Positions 33,415 through 43,333 of a DNA stretch of 64,000 bases are shown piece after piece. The stretch is taken from positions 10,403,036-10,467,035 of the forward strand of contig OX335643.1 in assembly GCA_946894095.1 (NCBI GenBank), in the 5' to 3' direction. The notes under the pieces are model-generated. The model made no database searches and had not been told where the DNA came from. It saw nothing but the letters and a program-made list of their open reading frames with translations. The number at the start of each line of letters is the position of its first letter. The first letter of the stretch is position 1. The stretch comes from Incurvaria masculella (taxonomy: Eukaryota > Arthropoda > Insecta > Lepidoptera > Incurvariidae). A program made the position numbers and the translations under genes.

Positions 33415-36298
33415 GTGCGTCATGCTCACTTACTCCCTGATCACGGAGGTGTACGCTGGAGTCAGCGTTGGCGCACCTCCGGAAGTCTTTCTTAATGGAC
33501 GAACCTCTCCACAAGGCGGTGGTGCGGTGCGAGCGAAGCCAGCCTCAGGAGGTACTCAAGCAGCTGTGCCGCGCCACCTGCGCCGACCGACTCTCTTTAG
33601 CTGTGCTGCGAGACGAGCGGGTGCGTCATGCTCACTTACTCCCTGATCACGGAGGTGTACGCTGGAGTTAGCGTTGGCGCACCTCCGGAAGTCTTTCTTC
33701 ATGGACGAACCTCTCCACAAGGCGGTGGTGCGGTGCGAGCGAGGCCAGCCTCAGGAGGTACTCGAGCAGCTGTGCCGCGCCACCTGCGCCGTCCGACTCT
33801 CGTTAGCTCTGCTGCGCAACAATCGGGTGCGTCATGCTCACATACTCTCTGATTACGGAGGCGATGCAGGTGTCTAGCGCTGTATTCTTACACAATAAGA
33901 AAACGAAATGTAATTTTTAGAAGTTAGTCCAGCGATTCCACAAAAACTTCTAGGAATTTAGTAGTAACATTCATTTGCAGATTGTTGGCGTAGCACTAAA
34001 CGGAATCTTATGACCCGGCGACATCGACAAGTCGTTGAGCAAAATCCACCAGTCCACAGACGAGAAGTTCAACAAGATCTTCACCATCCTATACACGACC
34101 AGCCAGCAGCTGGACCTCTTCGAAAGGTCGGTGTAAATTTATTTGCAACTGCTCACATACATAAGTGAGTATGATAAGATCTCAATTATATGAAGGCTTG
34201 ATATATTATATCGGCTTCATATGACCTGCTTTCACGTTTTTAGTAGAACACGTATTCCCCAAGTAAAATGTCAGTTCTCTCTTCCCTTTAGTTAAGATGG
34301 ATAGATAAACGGACCTTTTGTCAGTGTCGGTTTAGACCATGTAAACGCCCGGGTCCTCCACCTGTTAAGGTGACGGGAAGTTTGACCAATCAGTTTTAGA
34401 TGCCATCCAATATCGCTTGTCAATACGTCCAAGTTTTGCTGCACCCATTCGTAATGGTGTCAAATGGAAACTTCAAAAATGGTATCAATATGGCCAATTT
34501 ACAGCATACATAGTTATATTTAAGTTCAAGTTTTTGTTAAAAATCTGCCGAAACTACACATACATGGTTTGACGTGACCGAGTAATATCTTACCAATTAA
34601 TTATTCTGTAACCCTAGATTGGATTGTAAGACAAATCGTACAGTAAGCAGTAAACGCTGGCTATATGATATACTATTTTAAATTAATTTTACATTGACCT
34701 TCCTCCTCCAGGCCCTTTTGAGAATTGCCCTTTCAACTACAAAATCTAGAATTTTCAAAAACAATCCCGTTTCCTCAAAATGTCGAAATGTCTTCCCTCG
34801 GTGAGGCGATGCTCCGAAGTGAATGGTTGCAGGTTCGGGGTGGACAAGGTCCTGGAGTGCCGCATCATCAGCGTGTCGGACGAGGCGCGCGGGCGGGGCC
34901 TGGCGAAGGAACTCATGGCGAGGAGCATCGAGCTGGCCAGGGATAACGGCTTCAAGGTGGGCTGCTTCTACAACTTGTGTCACCCATTAAATGCAGTGAA
35001 ATTATGTTATTGTGTGTCTTCCTTTCATCTCTCTTCAGACTCAATGATACTCCACACACTCAAACTTTAGTGTTTTACTTTGAATTCCCTAATATTGTAA
35101 TTGCAAACCAAAACGTTATATGCAAAATCCAGCATAATGGCGTCCACATTTATTGCTATAAAAACGTTACGACAGTCCCTGCAGTTACACCCTATAAAGA
35201 CGTTGTAAAATATGGTACCTAATTGGTTAAAGGCTGTAAAGCTAAGGCTGCATAATATTTTGAAAGGATAAAATCGATTTTCTAGGTGACTCTGAATTGT
35301 AAATTACATTAAATATGAAACCTTTTTTATTTTTCAAGAAATAATTTATGTTAAGGTATTTTTTTTTCAATATATTTTTTATGTAACTGGTCAGGACGAA
35401 CTGACATGATATTAGCCTAACACACAACATGGGTACTTCCTTATATTGCTCGGCTATATTGAACTGGAAGGAAAATACGGACATTTTTCAGAGCCGTTTC
35501 ATGTAATAATATGTAGTGAAACGCCTCAGTAAGTCGAAGTAGAACTCCAGACTGATAGTGGATTGATTATATTATTGGTTACCATCATTTATTTACATTA
35601 TATAATTATAATGGAAAACATTACCACATAAGAAAACATAGTCAATTTTTCACTTTAGAAATTGGAATTAATATGATCGCTAGATATAAGTAAAAACAGT
35701 ATAAACGCATAAAGAAATAATTCCATTTGCTTTTAGATTTCTACGTTTAGTCAAAAAAGTTCGGAAATGGACACCGTTACTACAATTAATTTTCATTGGA
35801 AAAAAGGAACCATACATTAACGAAAATAGGTCGATCGCTAGACAAGGAGTCATGTCATGTATTGTAATAATTAAACTTTCAATCTTTAAACTTGCACAAA
35901 GGGACGACTGAGTTAATCAATGTTCAAACACGTCACGTTTAGTGAACCGCATAGAGTTCCTTCCATACTGTCCACACAAGTGACGAGTTTAATCACACTT
36001 TGAAATTAATTTTGATTTTTTGTCCTTTCGTGCAACCGGGCCTGCCTCGTCAAACTTTTCTATTTTTTTAGTATTATACCAGGGCCTTAACTTCAGCGAG
36101 CACTCTACTAATATCGTCGCCGCGCAGTTGTTCAAGGTGGACGCGACCGGCGCGTACTCGCAGCGCATCTGCGCCGGACTCGGGCTGCGCGCGCTGAGGC
36201 GCGTGCGCTACGCCGACTACGTGGACGAGAGCGGCGCGCGCGTGTTCGACGTGCCGCCGCCGCACGACGCGCTCGCAGTGATGGCGCTCGAGCTGTAG
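33217..36298 (+). CDS. aaNAT-like GNAT acetyltransferase, with an in-frame TGA
   Basis: Arylalkylamine N-acetyltransferase-like protein of the insect type: acetyl-CoA-dependent N-acetylation of amines such as dopamine, serotonin or octopamine, with roles in amine inactivation and cuticle tanning (family knowledge). Exons 33217-33414, 33981-34126, 34833-34956 and 36128-36298 join in frame, giving 212 codons, close to the 210-230 of the family. Seen: the aaNAT signature FFADEPLNKAV (residues 23-33), IVGVALNG (67-74), the acetyl-CoA-binding motif A SDEARGRGLAKEL with RxxGxA (about 130-142), and a C-terminal KVDATGAYSQ and PPPHDALAVMALEL. Odd: codon 77 is TGA (34011-34013); exon 1 is repeated in tandem. 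Last exon could instead start at 36083 (15 extra residues). Either a young pseudogene, a null allele, or a readthrough case. A 5' UTR intron is indicated by ttttccag at 33201-33208. Confidence 0.78.
33422..33866 (+). repeat. Tandem copies 2, 3 and start of 4 of aaNAT exon 1
   Basis: Unit 206 bp: exon 1 plus GTGCGTC(A). Copies 2 (33422-33627) and 3 (33628-33833) are nearly identical to each other and clearly diverged from copy 1; a fourth start follows at 33834. Copies 2 and 3 have one extra base between the start and AHLRKSF, breaking the frame from their ATG, yet downstream of it the frame with MDEPLHKAVVRCER to LLR stays open in both. Each retains a gtgcgt donor but none has its own acceptor. 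Confidence 0.85.
33981..34126 (+). CDS. aaNAT-like exon 2 with premature TGA
   Basis: Acceptor catttgcag|ATTGTTGGC, donor GAAAG|gtcggt. Reads IVGVALNGIL, TGA, then PGDIDKSLSKIHQSTDEK and FNKIFTILYTTSQQLDLFER, all family-like on both sides of the stop. Confidence 0.75.
34833..34956 (+). CDS. aaNAT-like exon 3 (acetyl-CoA motif)
   Basis: Acceptor ggttgcag|GTTCGGG completes the split Arg codon (DLFER-FGVDK). Contains VLECRIISVSDEARGRGLAK. Donor TTCAAG|gtgggc, phase 0. Confidence 0.8.
35376..35505 (-). mobile_element. SINE fragment in aaNAT intron 3
   Basis: TTTTATGTAACTGGTCAGGA, ATATTAGCCTAACACACAAC and GGCTATATTGAACTGGAAGG match the SINE tail and body; the head is lost. Confidence 0.7.
35888..36043 (-). 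repeat. PIF/Harbinger-like MITE, copy in aaNAT intron 3
   Basis: Inverse of the family at 20519 (TTGCACAAAGGGACGACTGA ... TTTTGTCCTTTCGTGCAACC). It ends about 85 bp before the aaNAT final-exon acceptor. Confidence 0.7.
36128..36298 (+). CDS. aaNAT-like exon 4 (C-terminus, stop)
   Basis: Acceptor gccgcgcag|TTGTTCAAG, with CTACTAAT as a branch-point-like sequence 20 bases upstream, gives GFK-LFKVDATGAYSQ, the better family fit. The alternative acceptor accag|GGCCTT at 36080-36082 is also in frame. Stop TAG at 36296-36298. Extremely GC-rich third positions. Confidence 0.7.
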   Translation: MFKVDATGAYSQRICAGLGLRALRRVRYADYVDESGARVFDVPPPHDALAVMALEL

Positions 36299-36336
36299 GG
36301 ACGCTGCGTCGCGCCTTTCGGGCAAGTCACTTTTTA

Positions 36337-36872
36337 GGGTTCCGTACCCAAAGGGTGCGAACTGAACTCTATTACAAAGCCTCCGCTCTCCGTCCGTCCG
36401 TCCGTCCGTCCGTCTGTCCGTCCGTCCGTCCGTCCGTCCGTCCTTCCGTCCGTCCGTCAGTCACAGGGCTGTATCTCATGAACCGTAATAGGTAGGCAGC
36501 TGACATTTTCAGAGTGTGTACTTGTTTTGCCGGTATAACAACAAATAGGTAAAATTTCAAAATTATAAAAAATGACGGGGGGCCTCATACAAAAATAATG
36601 TTTTTATTGTGTTAAATATTTTACGACGGTACGGAACCCTTAGTGTGCGAGTCCGTCCCGAACTTGGCCGGTTTTGGTGTTCCGTACCCAAAGGGTGCCA
36701 ACGGCACCCTATTACTAAGCCTCGGCTCTCCGTCCGGTCATCCGTCCGCCCGTCCGATTGTCACAAAGCTGTATCTCATGAACCGTAATAGGAAGGCAGC
36801 TGAAATGTTCACAGAGTATATATTATTATGTATAGCCTTCAAATGCGAGTCCGACTCTCACTTGGCCAGTTT
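36337..36872 (+). repeat. Two tandem GGGTTCCGTACCC...CTTGGCCGG repeats with (CCGT)n
   Basis: Copy a 36337-36673, copy b 36678-36872. Each starts TTCCGTACCCAAAGGGTGC, carries a CCGTCC(GTCC)n microsatellite (36388-36457 in copy a), CTGTATCTCATGAACCGTAA, and ends CGAGTCCG...CTTGGCC. A third copy is at 38803-39055. I know this as a common lepidopteran dispersed repeat; its mechanism is unclear to me. Confidence 0.75.
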
Positions 36873-37150
36873 TTTTATGAAACTAGACATCGATGGCTCA
36901 TACCAAACTGACCGTGAGATAAACATTGAACTGGATGGAAAACACGGACAATTTTCATTGCCGCTTCGACCATCGTTTATTCAAGGTGTGGTATCAACTC
37001 TGGAGGGATTAACCCTAACACCTAGTAAGTAAGGGGAACTACAATTTTACGTACAATCCGAACCACGGCCAGCCTAAACAGTCGTAAATGGTCACCCATC
37101 CAGAACCCAACCTCGCTCAGAGGTGCTTCACGCAGCTTATCGAATGGCAA
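36873..37150 (-). mobile_element. SINE, 5S-like head
   Basis: Body AACATTGAACTGGATGGAAA, TTGCCGCTTCGACCATCGTT and head with GTGGTTCGG / GGATGGGTGACC on the minus strand. It starts exactly where the preceding repeat ends. Confidence 0.8.
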
Positions 37151-37166
37151 TTCATAATACATTTTT

Positions 37167-37268
37167 TTGGTAGTCAAACTACGCTAAGTTACGTCAAAAT
37201 TGAAAGATCCGCGGATTCGATCAACCAGTAAAGAAGAATCCTCAAAGAAACTTTACTGGTTTTCAGGT
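37167..37268 (+). repeat. Dispersed repeat, partner of 23578-23690
   Basis: Same order of shared blocks as the first copy: TGGTAGTCAAACTACGC, TTACGTCAAAA, TTTACTGGTTTTC. Confidence 0.6.
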
Positions 37269-37449
37269 CAGAGTATTGAAATACATACTCAGATTGCCAG
37301 AGATGCCAAAAGAAACAGCAACGCTCAGTGCAAATGGATTAGATAGGTATAGAAATTACTTAACTAAAAAAGTTGCTTGCACAATAATATGTATAGTATT
37401 ACAAGTATTTCGCATATATCCTGTGTAAAACAATCAAGTTAAACATTAC

Positions 37450-37570
37450 TTACCATGATATTAGCCCAACACACCACATTCAAGAAGGAATTAGGTGTCA
37501 TGCCAGGTTCATTTTCCTTTATGCGCACGGCTACATTGAACTGGATGGAAAAACGGACAAGTTCTCATTA
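37450..37570 (-). mobile_element. SINE fragment
   Basis: ATATTAGCCCAACACACCAC, GGTGTCATGCCAGGTTC, GGCTACATTGAACTGGATGG. Confidence 0.75.
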
Positions 37571-37611
37571 AAGATTTAATTTCTGCATTTTTTCATCTCT
37601 CTACATATTAC

Positions 37612-38310
37612 ATAGATAAATAGAGTACAAATTAGATGAATTAAATAGACGATAAACGACCATTTACTTTACGAAGTACTTCATTAATATGAAGTATACT
37701 TATAGTATACTTCATATTACATGAATTAAGTAGATGATAGACGACAATTTATTTTACGAAGTACTTCATTAATAGATAGATGGACGACAATTTTATTTAC
37801 GAAGTACTTCATTAATTGATAGAGTACATATTAGATGGCTTAAATTGACGATAGACGACAAATTACTTTAAGAAGTACATCTCTAATTCTTTACCGAAAC
37901 ACATCATTAAGTGCACTCGGATTTGTCATATTTTATCATTATAGATAGAGTACATATTAAATGGATTAAATAGACGATAGACGACAATTTTATTTACGAA
38001 GTACTTCATTAATTGATAGAGTACATATTAGATGGTTTAATTCGACGATAGACGACAAATTACTTTACGATGTACATCTTTAATTCTTTACCGAAACACA
38101 TCATTAACTGCACTCGGATTTGTCATATTTTATCATTATAGATAGAGTACATATTAGATGGATTAAATAGACGATAGACGACAATTTCTTTTACGAAGTA
38201 CATAATTAAATGTTTAACTATTTATTGCACTCGGATTTGTCATGTTGTATAGACAGACTACATATTAGATGGATTAAATAGAAGATAGACGACAATATAC
38301 AAGCTATAAC
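37612..38310. repeat. Higher-order tandem array, 71/126-bp alternating units
   Basis: GATAGAGTACATATTAGATGG begins units at 37818, 37944, 38015, 38141 and (degenerate) 38250: spacings 126, 71, 126, 109. The long unit adds TTCTTTACCGAAACACATCA and TGCACTCGGATTTGTCAT. Decayed units precede 37818, one with a 27-base palindrome around 37690-37716. Confidence 0.85.
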
Positions 38311-38379
38311 CAATAATTATAAACTTTAAGCTATTTAAATTATAAAAAGTTATGAAAACACAATAAAAATAAATTTCAG

Positions 38380-38610
38380 ATCCTCAAGTGGAGGTGCGCC
38401 GTGACACCTGCTGCCGCTGCGCCACACACCGTGCCATCGGCTGCCACAGCGCCATATGCCGTGCCACCTGTTGTCGCCGCGCCATATTCCGTGCCACCAG
38501 GTGCGGCCGTGGCGCCACACGCCGCGCCACACGCCGGTCATGTTTCCCATGCTTGGCTACAGCATAGGAAACATGACCGGGAGCATACATCTCCGCGTAA
38601 TGCTCCCTAT
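38380..38610 (+). other. Ala/Pro/His-rich coding minisatellite, possible cuticle-protein fragment
   Basis: An in-phase 30-bp repeat gives ten-residue units such as SAATAPYAVP and PVVAAPYSVP, the AAP(Y/H)xVP style of low-complexity insect cuticular proteins. It follows an acceptor-like aaatttcag at 38371-38379. No signal peptide, no start in good context and no further exon were found, so it may be an exon fragment or a GC-rich relic. Confidence 0.35.
38534..38580. repeat. Near-perfect hairpin
   Basis: CCGGTCATGTTTCC (38534 on) pairs with GGAAACATGACCGG, and CATGC with GCAT, around a loop TTGGCTACA. It ends the cuticle-like reading frame. Confidence 0.7.
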
Positions 38611-38802
38611 ATTTGCGTGTATTTAAAGTTACCTAATAAACATGTACTACATTGTATAATGAATTGACTTTTAAAAATGGAATAGATCAGTTATTTTAGT
38701 TTCAAAAATAAATTCCATACAAACTTTAATTTATTTTGTTTTGTATTAAGGACATCCGACAAATCCCTGGTGTAACGTCCTATATGGCTTTTGGTTTATT
38801 TT

Positions 38803-39055
38803 AGGGTTCCGTACCCAAAAGGTGCCAACGGAACCCTATTACTAAGCCTCCGCTGTCCGTCCGTACGTCAGTCCGTCCGTCCGTCACAGGGCTGTATCTC
38901 ATGAACAACTTTTGCCGCTATAACAACCAATAGATATTATAAATTACCCACCTTTAATACAAAACGAGTGATTTTTTTGATAAATCTTGTACAATGCAAC
39001 CTACAATGCAACCTACCCTTCGTGTGGGAGTTTGACTCGCACTTGGCCGGTTTTT
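38803..39055 (+). repeat. Third GGGTTCCGTACCC...CTTGGCCGG repeat
   Basis: Starts GGGTTCCGTACCCAAAAGG, contains a short CCGTCC run and CTGTATCTCATGAAC, ends GACTCGCACTTGGCCGG. Confidence 0.75.
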
Positions 39056-39207
39056 CTAATTGCTGAGGTTATCATATATTTCTAATCATAATCATGCATT
39101 TCCTGAATCCTTTATTGCTCAACGTGAGGACGGGTAGAAACTGCATGAAAAACTTATAATCATCATTGATGCATTATTGTTTAGTTGCTCTCAAACCATT
39201 ATACATA

Positions 39208-39362
39208 GCCCCGGTTGCACGAAGAGACGGCCGAGTTAATAAATGTGCAAACACGTCACTTTTAGTGATCCGTATAGACTTCCTTTCATACTATCCACAC
39301 AAAGTGACGTGTTTGATCGTAGGTTGACGTTGATTTTGATTTTTTGTCCTTTCGTGCACTCG
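39208..39362 (-). repeat. PIF/Harbinger-like MITE copy
   Basis: GCCCCGGTTGCACGAAGAGA to TTGTCCTTTCGTGCACTCGG, inverse of the copy at 20519. Confidence 0.75.
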
Positions 39363-39806
39363 GCCATTACTCTTGTTGTTTATATAGGTAGTAGCATTTA
39401 AATGGATAATGTAATGTTGGTTTAGCTAGGTATAAGAACAAAATTGTATTATAAAGTTTCTTATTTGTTCTTTTTTAGCCAGCGTCGTCTTTGAAAAGTG
39501 ACGAATCAGAAAGTTTAATATACGAATGAGCTCTTACGCTCTTATGAACGAGCGGACCTGGTGAAACTAACTTTCCAAATGTTTCAAAAATAGTTTTGAA
39601 TAGATTAATGAACAAGTTTTATTTTATCCACGAATAAGCCAAACAATAAAAAACACTTTCAAATCGTCGAATTTAGTAATGTTCAAATGGCCATAGGCCA
39701 AAAGTGAATACCTAGAACACAGCTATACTATAGATCGTGATGATAATTTGTGTTGTTAATAATTTATGGCTGTTGTATGTTGCAAGTAAATAACTTAACT
39801 GACTTA

Positions 39807-40122
39807 GCTTGGTTTTCACCAATTACTGATTTATTTTATTCGAAACTTAAAGGGCCTTTATTACTCAAGTGCTGATTATCTTTTATTGGTATCGATTGCG
39901 AAATCATAAGAACGGCCCTTTAATGTGAGGATTGAGCTAATCAGTACTTGGTGGAAGAGACATTTAGGGCTTTTTCACCTACTGCTGATTAGCTTAATCG
40001 CCACATATAAGGGCCTTTCTAAGCAGCTTGTAATTAATTCCAGTGCAAGATAATTAACACGTTAGTAATAAAAGCCCTTTAAGTGTCGATTAAAATAAAT
40101 CAGCACTTGGTGAAAACCAGGC
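39807..40122. repeat. Double foldback of the GCCTGGTTTTCACC family
   Basis: Flanked by TTA duplications (39804, 40123). Ends GCTTGGTTTTCACCAA and the inverse of GCCTGGTTTTCACCAAG. A second inverted junction in the middle (TGGTGGAAGAGACATTTAGG / CACCTACTGCTGATTAGC) suggests two elements fused. A single element lies at 56104-56262. Confidence 0.75.
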
Positions 40123-40129
40123 TTAAAGT

Positions 40130-41016
40130 ACTAATTAGATAATATGGCGTAAAATGGTAATATGGCGTAATTTGCACTATCTGATACACAATTTTCTTCT
40201 GATTGAATAATTGGAAAAAAAAATGAGTTTCCAATGTATGGCCACCCTATGGTGATGGTCACACTAACACCATCCGCTCCGAACGTGCTTGAACGCAGTC
40301 AATGCCACCATTTATATGTAACTACCTAGATGAATTGTTCAGACTATTTTTGAAAAGGCTAGGGCTAAAAAAGTAACGATTCCACTAGCGTATCCGAACG
40401 TTTGCACGTTTGCAGGTAGATTCGCTACTAAAAGCGACGAAACATTTTTTTATTTTTCTTTATGTACTTTCCCTAACTACAAAATAAGAACGAGAAATAT
40501 CTGACTTTAATTCCTAATAATATAGGTCCAACACAGTTGAAATGTTATATTTGGCGAAGAAAGTTGAAGAGACGCAAGCACCGGTGTCTCTACATCACTG
40601 AATTGTATTCTCTGTTCTAAGGTGAAAATATATTATAAAAAATCTTTAGTTTGTTATTAATATTTCTCCAGAATGTTTAGGTTATCTCTTATTCTCATTT
40701 TTTAGAATACATAAGGTCATGCTTTGTGGACAAGTCAGGACGAGGCTGTGGCAGCATTAGAACACTCTAAATGCCACGGTTTAAGACTATCCTAAGTCGA
40801 GGAAAATGTTTTGGGAATGTTATTGATGTGAGGATTTCTAGCAATAGCTAGATGACACAGGAATGGGCTCATTATGTGTGCCTAAAACGTCAATGGACCC
40901 AGCGAAGCTTACAATAGTCATCTGAGACCGAATATCGGTGCTCGAGACCCAAAAGTGGAACCCGTAATTATGTTATTTTGTAAAATTTCGTTTACTCGGT
41001 GTCACCCATACATAAA
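40130..41016. other. Intergenic stretch, nothing recognised
   Basis: No motif-bearing frame, TIR or promoter was found. Confidence 0.3.
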
Positions 41017-41325
41017 AAGGAAGGAGATATGGCATATGGCCTACTATGAGACCCGCTGTCTTCAATTTTCAAAACTACCAGTCCAAGTTAAACGTACATG
41101 CCACATGCAAACATAGTCGCAGACGTTATGGAGGGTTTGTGTGGGCTGGAACTGTCTCGACGATCGCTATTTTAGAGCACATTCGCGCGCGGTGGCGTTG
41201 ATATGACCGTGTGGCATAAGACACGCCTCCGGATTCCCATACAATTGTATGGTCATTTTGACCATATAGCGGAAACGTGAAATCGACCGCATGCCACTTC
41301 TCCTTCTTTTCTGTTCAGTGTTGTC
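41017..41325. repeat. MITE of the ACATAGTCGCAGA family
   Basis: Ends AAGGAAGGAGATATGGCAT and the inverse CATGCCACTTCTCCTT. Shares ATGCAAACATAGTCGCAGAC and CACATTCGCGCGCGGTGGCG with 59876-60181. Confidence 0.7.
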
Positions 41326-41352
41326 ACCATTACACCTTAGTATCGATCAGGA

Positions 41353-41469
41353 CGTGTATTCTTGGCATTCAGTCATTGCGGATTCAGTAGAGTTAACAGA
41401 AGAAGAATTTACTTTGACATAACTGTTAACTCTACTGAATCCGCAATGACTGAATGCCAAGAATACACG
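41353..41469. repeat. Foldback element with long perfect arms
   Basis: CGTGTATTCTTGGCATTCAG (left) and its inverse at 41450-41469; arms continue through CATTGCGGATTCAGTAGAG to about 48 bp. Termini resemble those of 61914-62135. Confidence 0.8.
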
Positions 41470-42154
41470 CCCTTCATATTGTTCACATGTTCATGATTAG
41501 TGGGGCAATAAGTATATTACTGATTTTACGGCAGTTTATATACCTCCTGAGATTGCCATTGTGTTTAATATAAATATTTTTATGTATAGCTAATAAATTA
41601 TTTATATATAAATAATAAAATTACTTTCCTGGAAAACCTTCGAGCTGTGTGTATGTCTTCGTTTAATTGTTTTCAGGTCGGAACATATATTCTGGTAACA
41701 ATAAAATATTCACATGTACATGTATATATCTATACGTATAGAACATAAGATGTTGCAACTCGTGAATAGATATATGATTACCTATTTGGTGATATTAAAC
41801 AATGTGTGGGTACAAAAGATTATATTGTAACCGCTCTGTAACGCTAGCCATCAAAGGAATGTTGTTCAAATATATAGAATTTTCTAATTAAAGAGTTTTA
41901 CTCAATTATATCGTTTGGCCTGCTTATAGGAGATAAGTTTGTCCGAATCTGATCTTTAAAGTACAAATCCAGCGTTATATTTTAAAATTCTGTTCCTAAG
42001 ACCGTTAAGAAAAAATCATTCATATTTATTTCATATGCAACTTTTATTCCAAATTTTAGATCTTACTGTCTGTGAAAAGCTCCTGTCAAGCGATTTACAC
42101 TCTTATTTATATTCTTTTCTTTTAGTGATTTAATCGACTACGAAAAAAATTAAA

Positions 42155-42340
42155 GTGTGCGTAAGTGTCGTGCCCGGGCGGCCTAGAAGAACGTACTACG
42201 ACCAAATCGATGCAATTCTTCGTAAAGGTCTGGTTCGTAGCACCCGTAATCGTAGAGCATGCATGAAGAGATGTATGTCTGTAGATGAAGCGAAATACGT
42301 GTGCTGTGATCGTACCGTATGGCTCTCTATCATCTCTGCC
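42155..42340 (+). pseudogene. LINE/endonuclease-RT C-terminal fragment
   Basis: Reads RPRRTYYDQIDAILRKG, STRNRRACMKR and DEAKYVCCDRTVW...SAYPSGK. I recall this conserved block from the C-terminal end of lepidopteran reverse-transcriptase ORFs. Only about 60 codons remain. Confidence 0.5.
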
Positions 42341-42404
42341 TACCCCTCCGGGAAAACTGACCAACCGGTATGAAAATGATTATTCAAAATGTAAGTGATT
42401 AGCG

Positions 42405-43110
42405 GTTTTTTATGTAACTGGACATGGATAGCTAATATTGTCATGATATTTGCCTAACATACCACATGGGAACAAATAATAATAATAATAAAATTCTTTA
42501 TTGTACACCTTTTAAAAATTGTTACAATAGGCGGTCTTAATGCCGAAGGGCATTCTCTACCTACTGCTGCTCGGCTACATTGAAACAGAATTAAAAAAAA
42601 AGGATAATTTTCATTTTCGCTTCGACCATCGTTCATTCTATGCGCTGATACCAACATAGTTCATAGTTCATAGTTCATTTATTTGATAGATTTTTCTACA
42701 CGTCACAATTTCAGAACAAGCATAATTATTTATAATAGGTACATTACATGGCACAAATAATTAACAATGCGAAGCAGTCAAATGAAAATAATAATAATAA
42801 TAATAATAATGAAATAATGAAATAAAAAGATTAAGTTCAGTCATAGTGCAGTTAGGATTGATGGAGCGGTATGGGATCGTCTTCGAGGAATTCCTCTACA
42901 CTATAGTAGCACGCTAGTACATATATAGTACATATATAGTACACTATAGTAACCCGGGTGGTATTAACCCTACCCCCTAGTATATAAGGAATGAGACCTG
43001 TTTTACGTGGAATCCGAACCACGGCCAGCCTCATAGGTCGGAAACGGTCACCTATCTAGAACCCAACCGCGCACAAAGCTCCTGATTAGTCGTTACAGTG
43101 TGTATATTGC
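42405..43110 (-). mobile_element. SINE interrupted by two LINE tails
   Basis: SINE pieces at 42405-42476 (tail), 42566-42658 (body) and 42950-43110 (linker and 5S-like head, with GTGGAATCCGAACCACGG). Between them: 42477-42565, an antisense LINE 3' end with (AAT)n, CTTTATTGTACACC and GGCGGTCTTAATGCCGAAGG; and 42660-42835, another antisense LINE-like end with (AAT)n and ATAGTTCATAGTTCAT. Confidence 0.75.
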
Positions 43111-43333
43111 CGTTGATTTAAGGAAGACGTAAGTGGCACAATCAATGACAAATAAAACTCACTTTTACGATTTGAGAACCAGCGGCTGGAGACGCTGCTA
43201 CGTTAGAACTTCGAATCATCTACAGAAAGCAAAGCAGAAATATTGTAGGGGTAAAATCCGTTGGGGAAGTGCTGGCATCTCACTGGGCACTCAATACAGT
43301 TGACAAAGTGTAATCAGGTAACTTTGCTATTTA

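Noticed and set aside
33236..33514. Minus-strand frame across the aaNAT exon repeats
   Set aside because: Shadow of the GC-rich plus-strand exon; no motif or splice logic.
34011..34013. TGA as a selenocysteine codon
   Set aside because: aaNAT-type acetyltransferases are not selenoproteins and most Lepidoptera are thought to have lost the machinery; no SECIS-like hairpin was noticed.
36372..36560. Minus-strand TDGRTDGRT repeat protein
   Set aside because: Produced by the (CCGT)n microsatellite inside a dispersed repeat.
37612..38310. Regular repeats as a CRISPR array
   Set aside because: Eukaryotic context, repeat units of 71-126 bp with related, not unique, spacers and no cas genes.
38350..38590. 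Minus-strand Trp/Arg/His-rich frames (WRHGxW repeats) looking like an antimicrobial or structural peptide
   Set aside because: They are the shadow of the 30-bp minisatellite; the plus frame is compositionally more natural and neither has a proven start.
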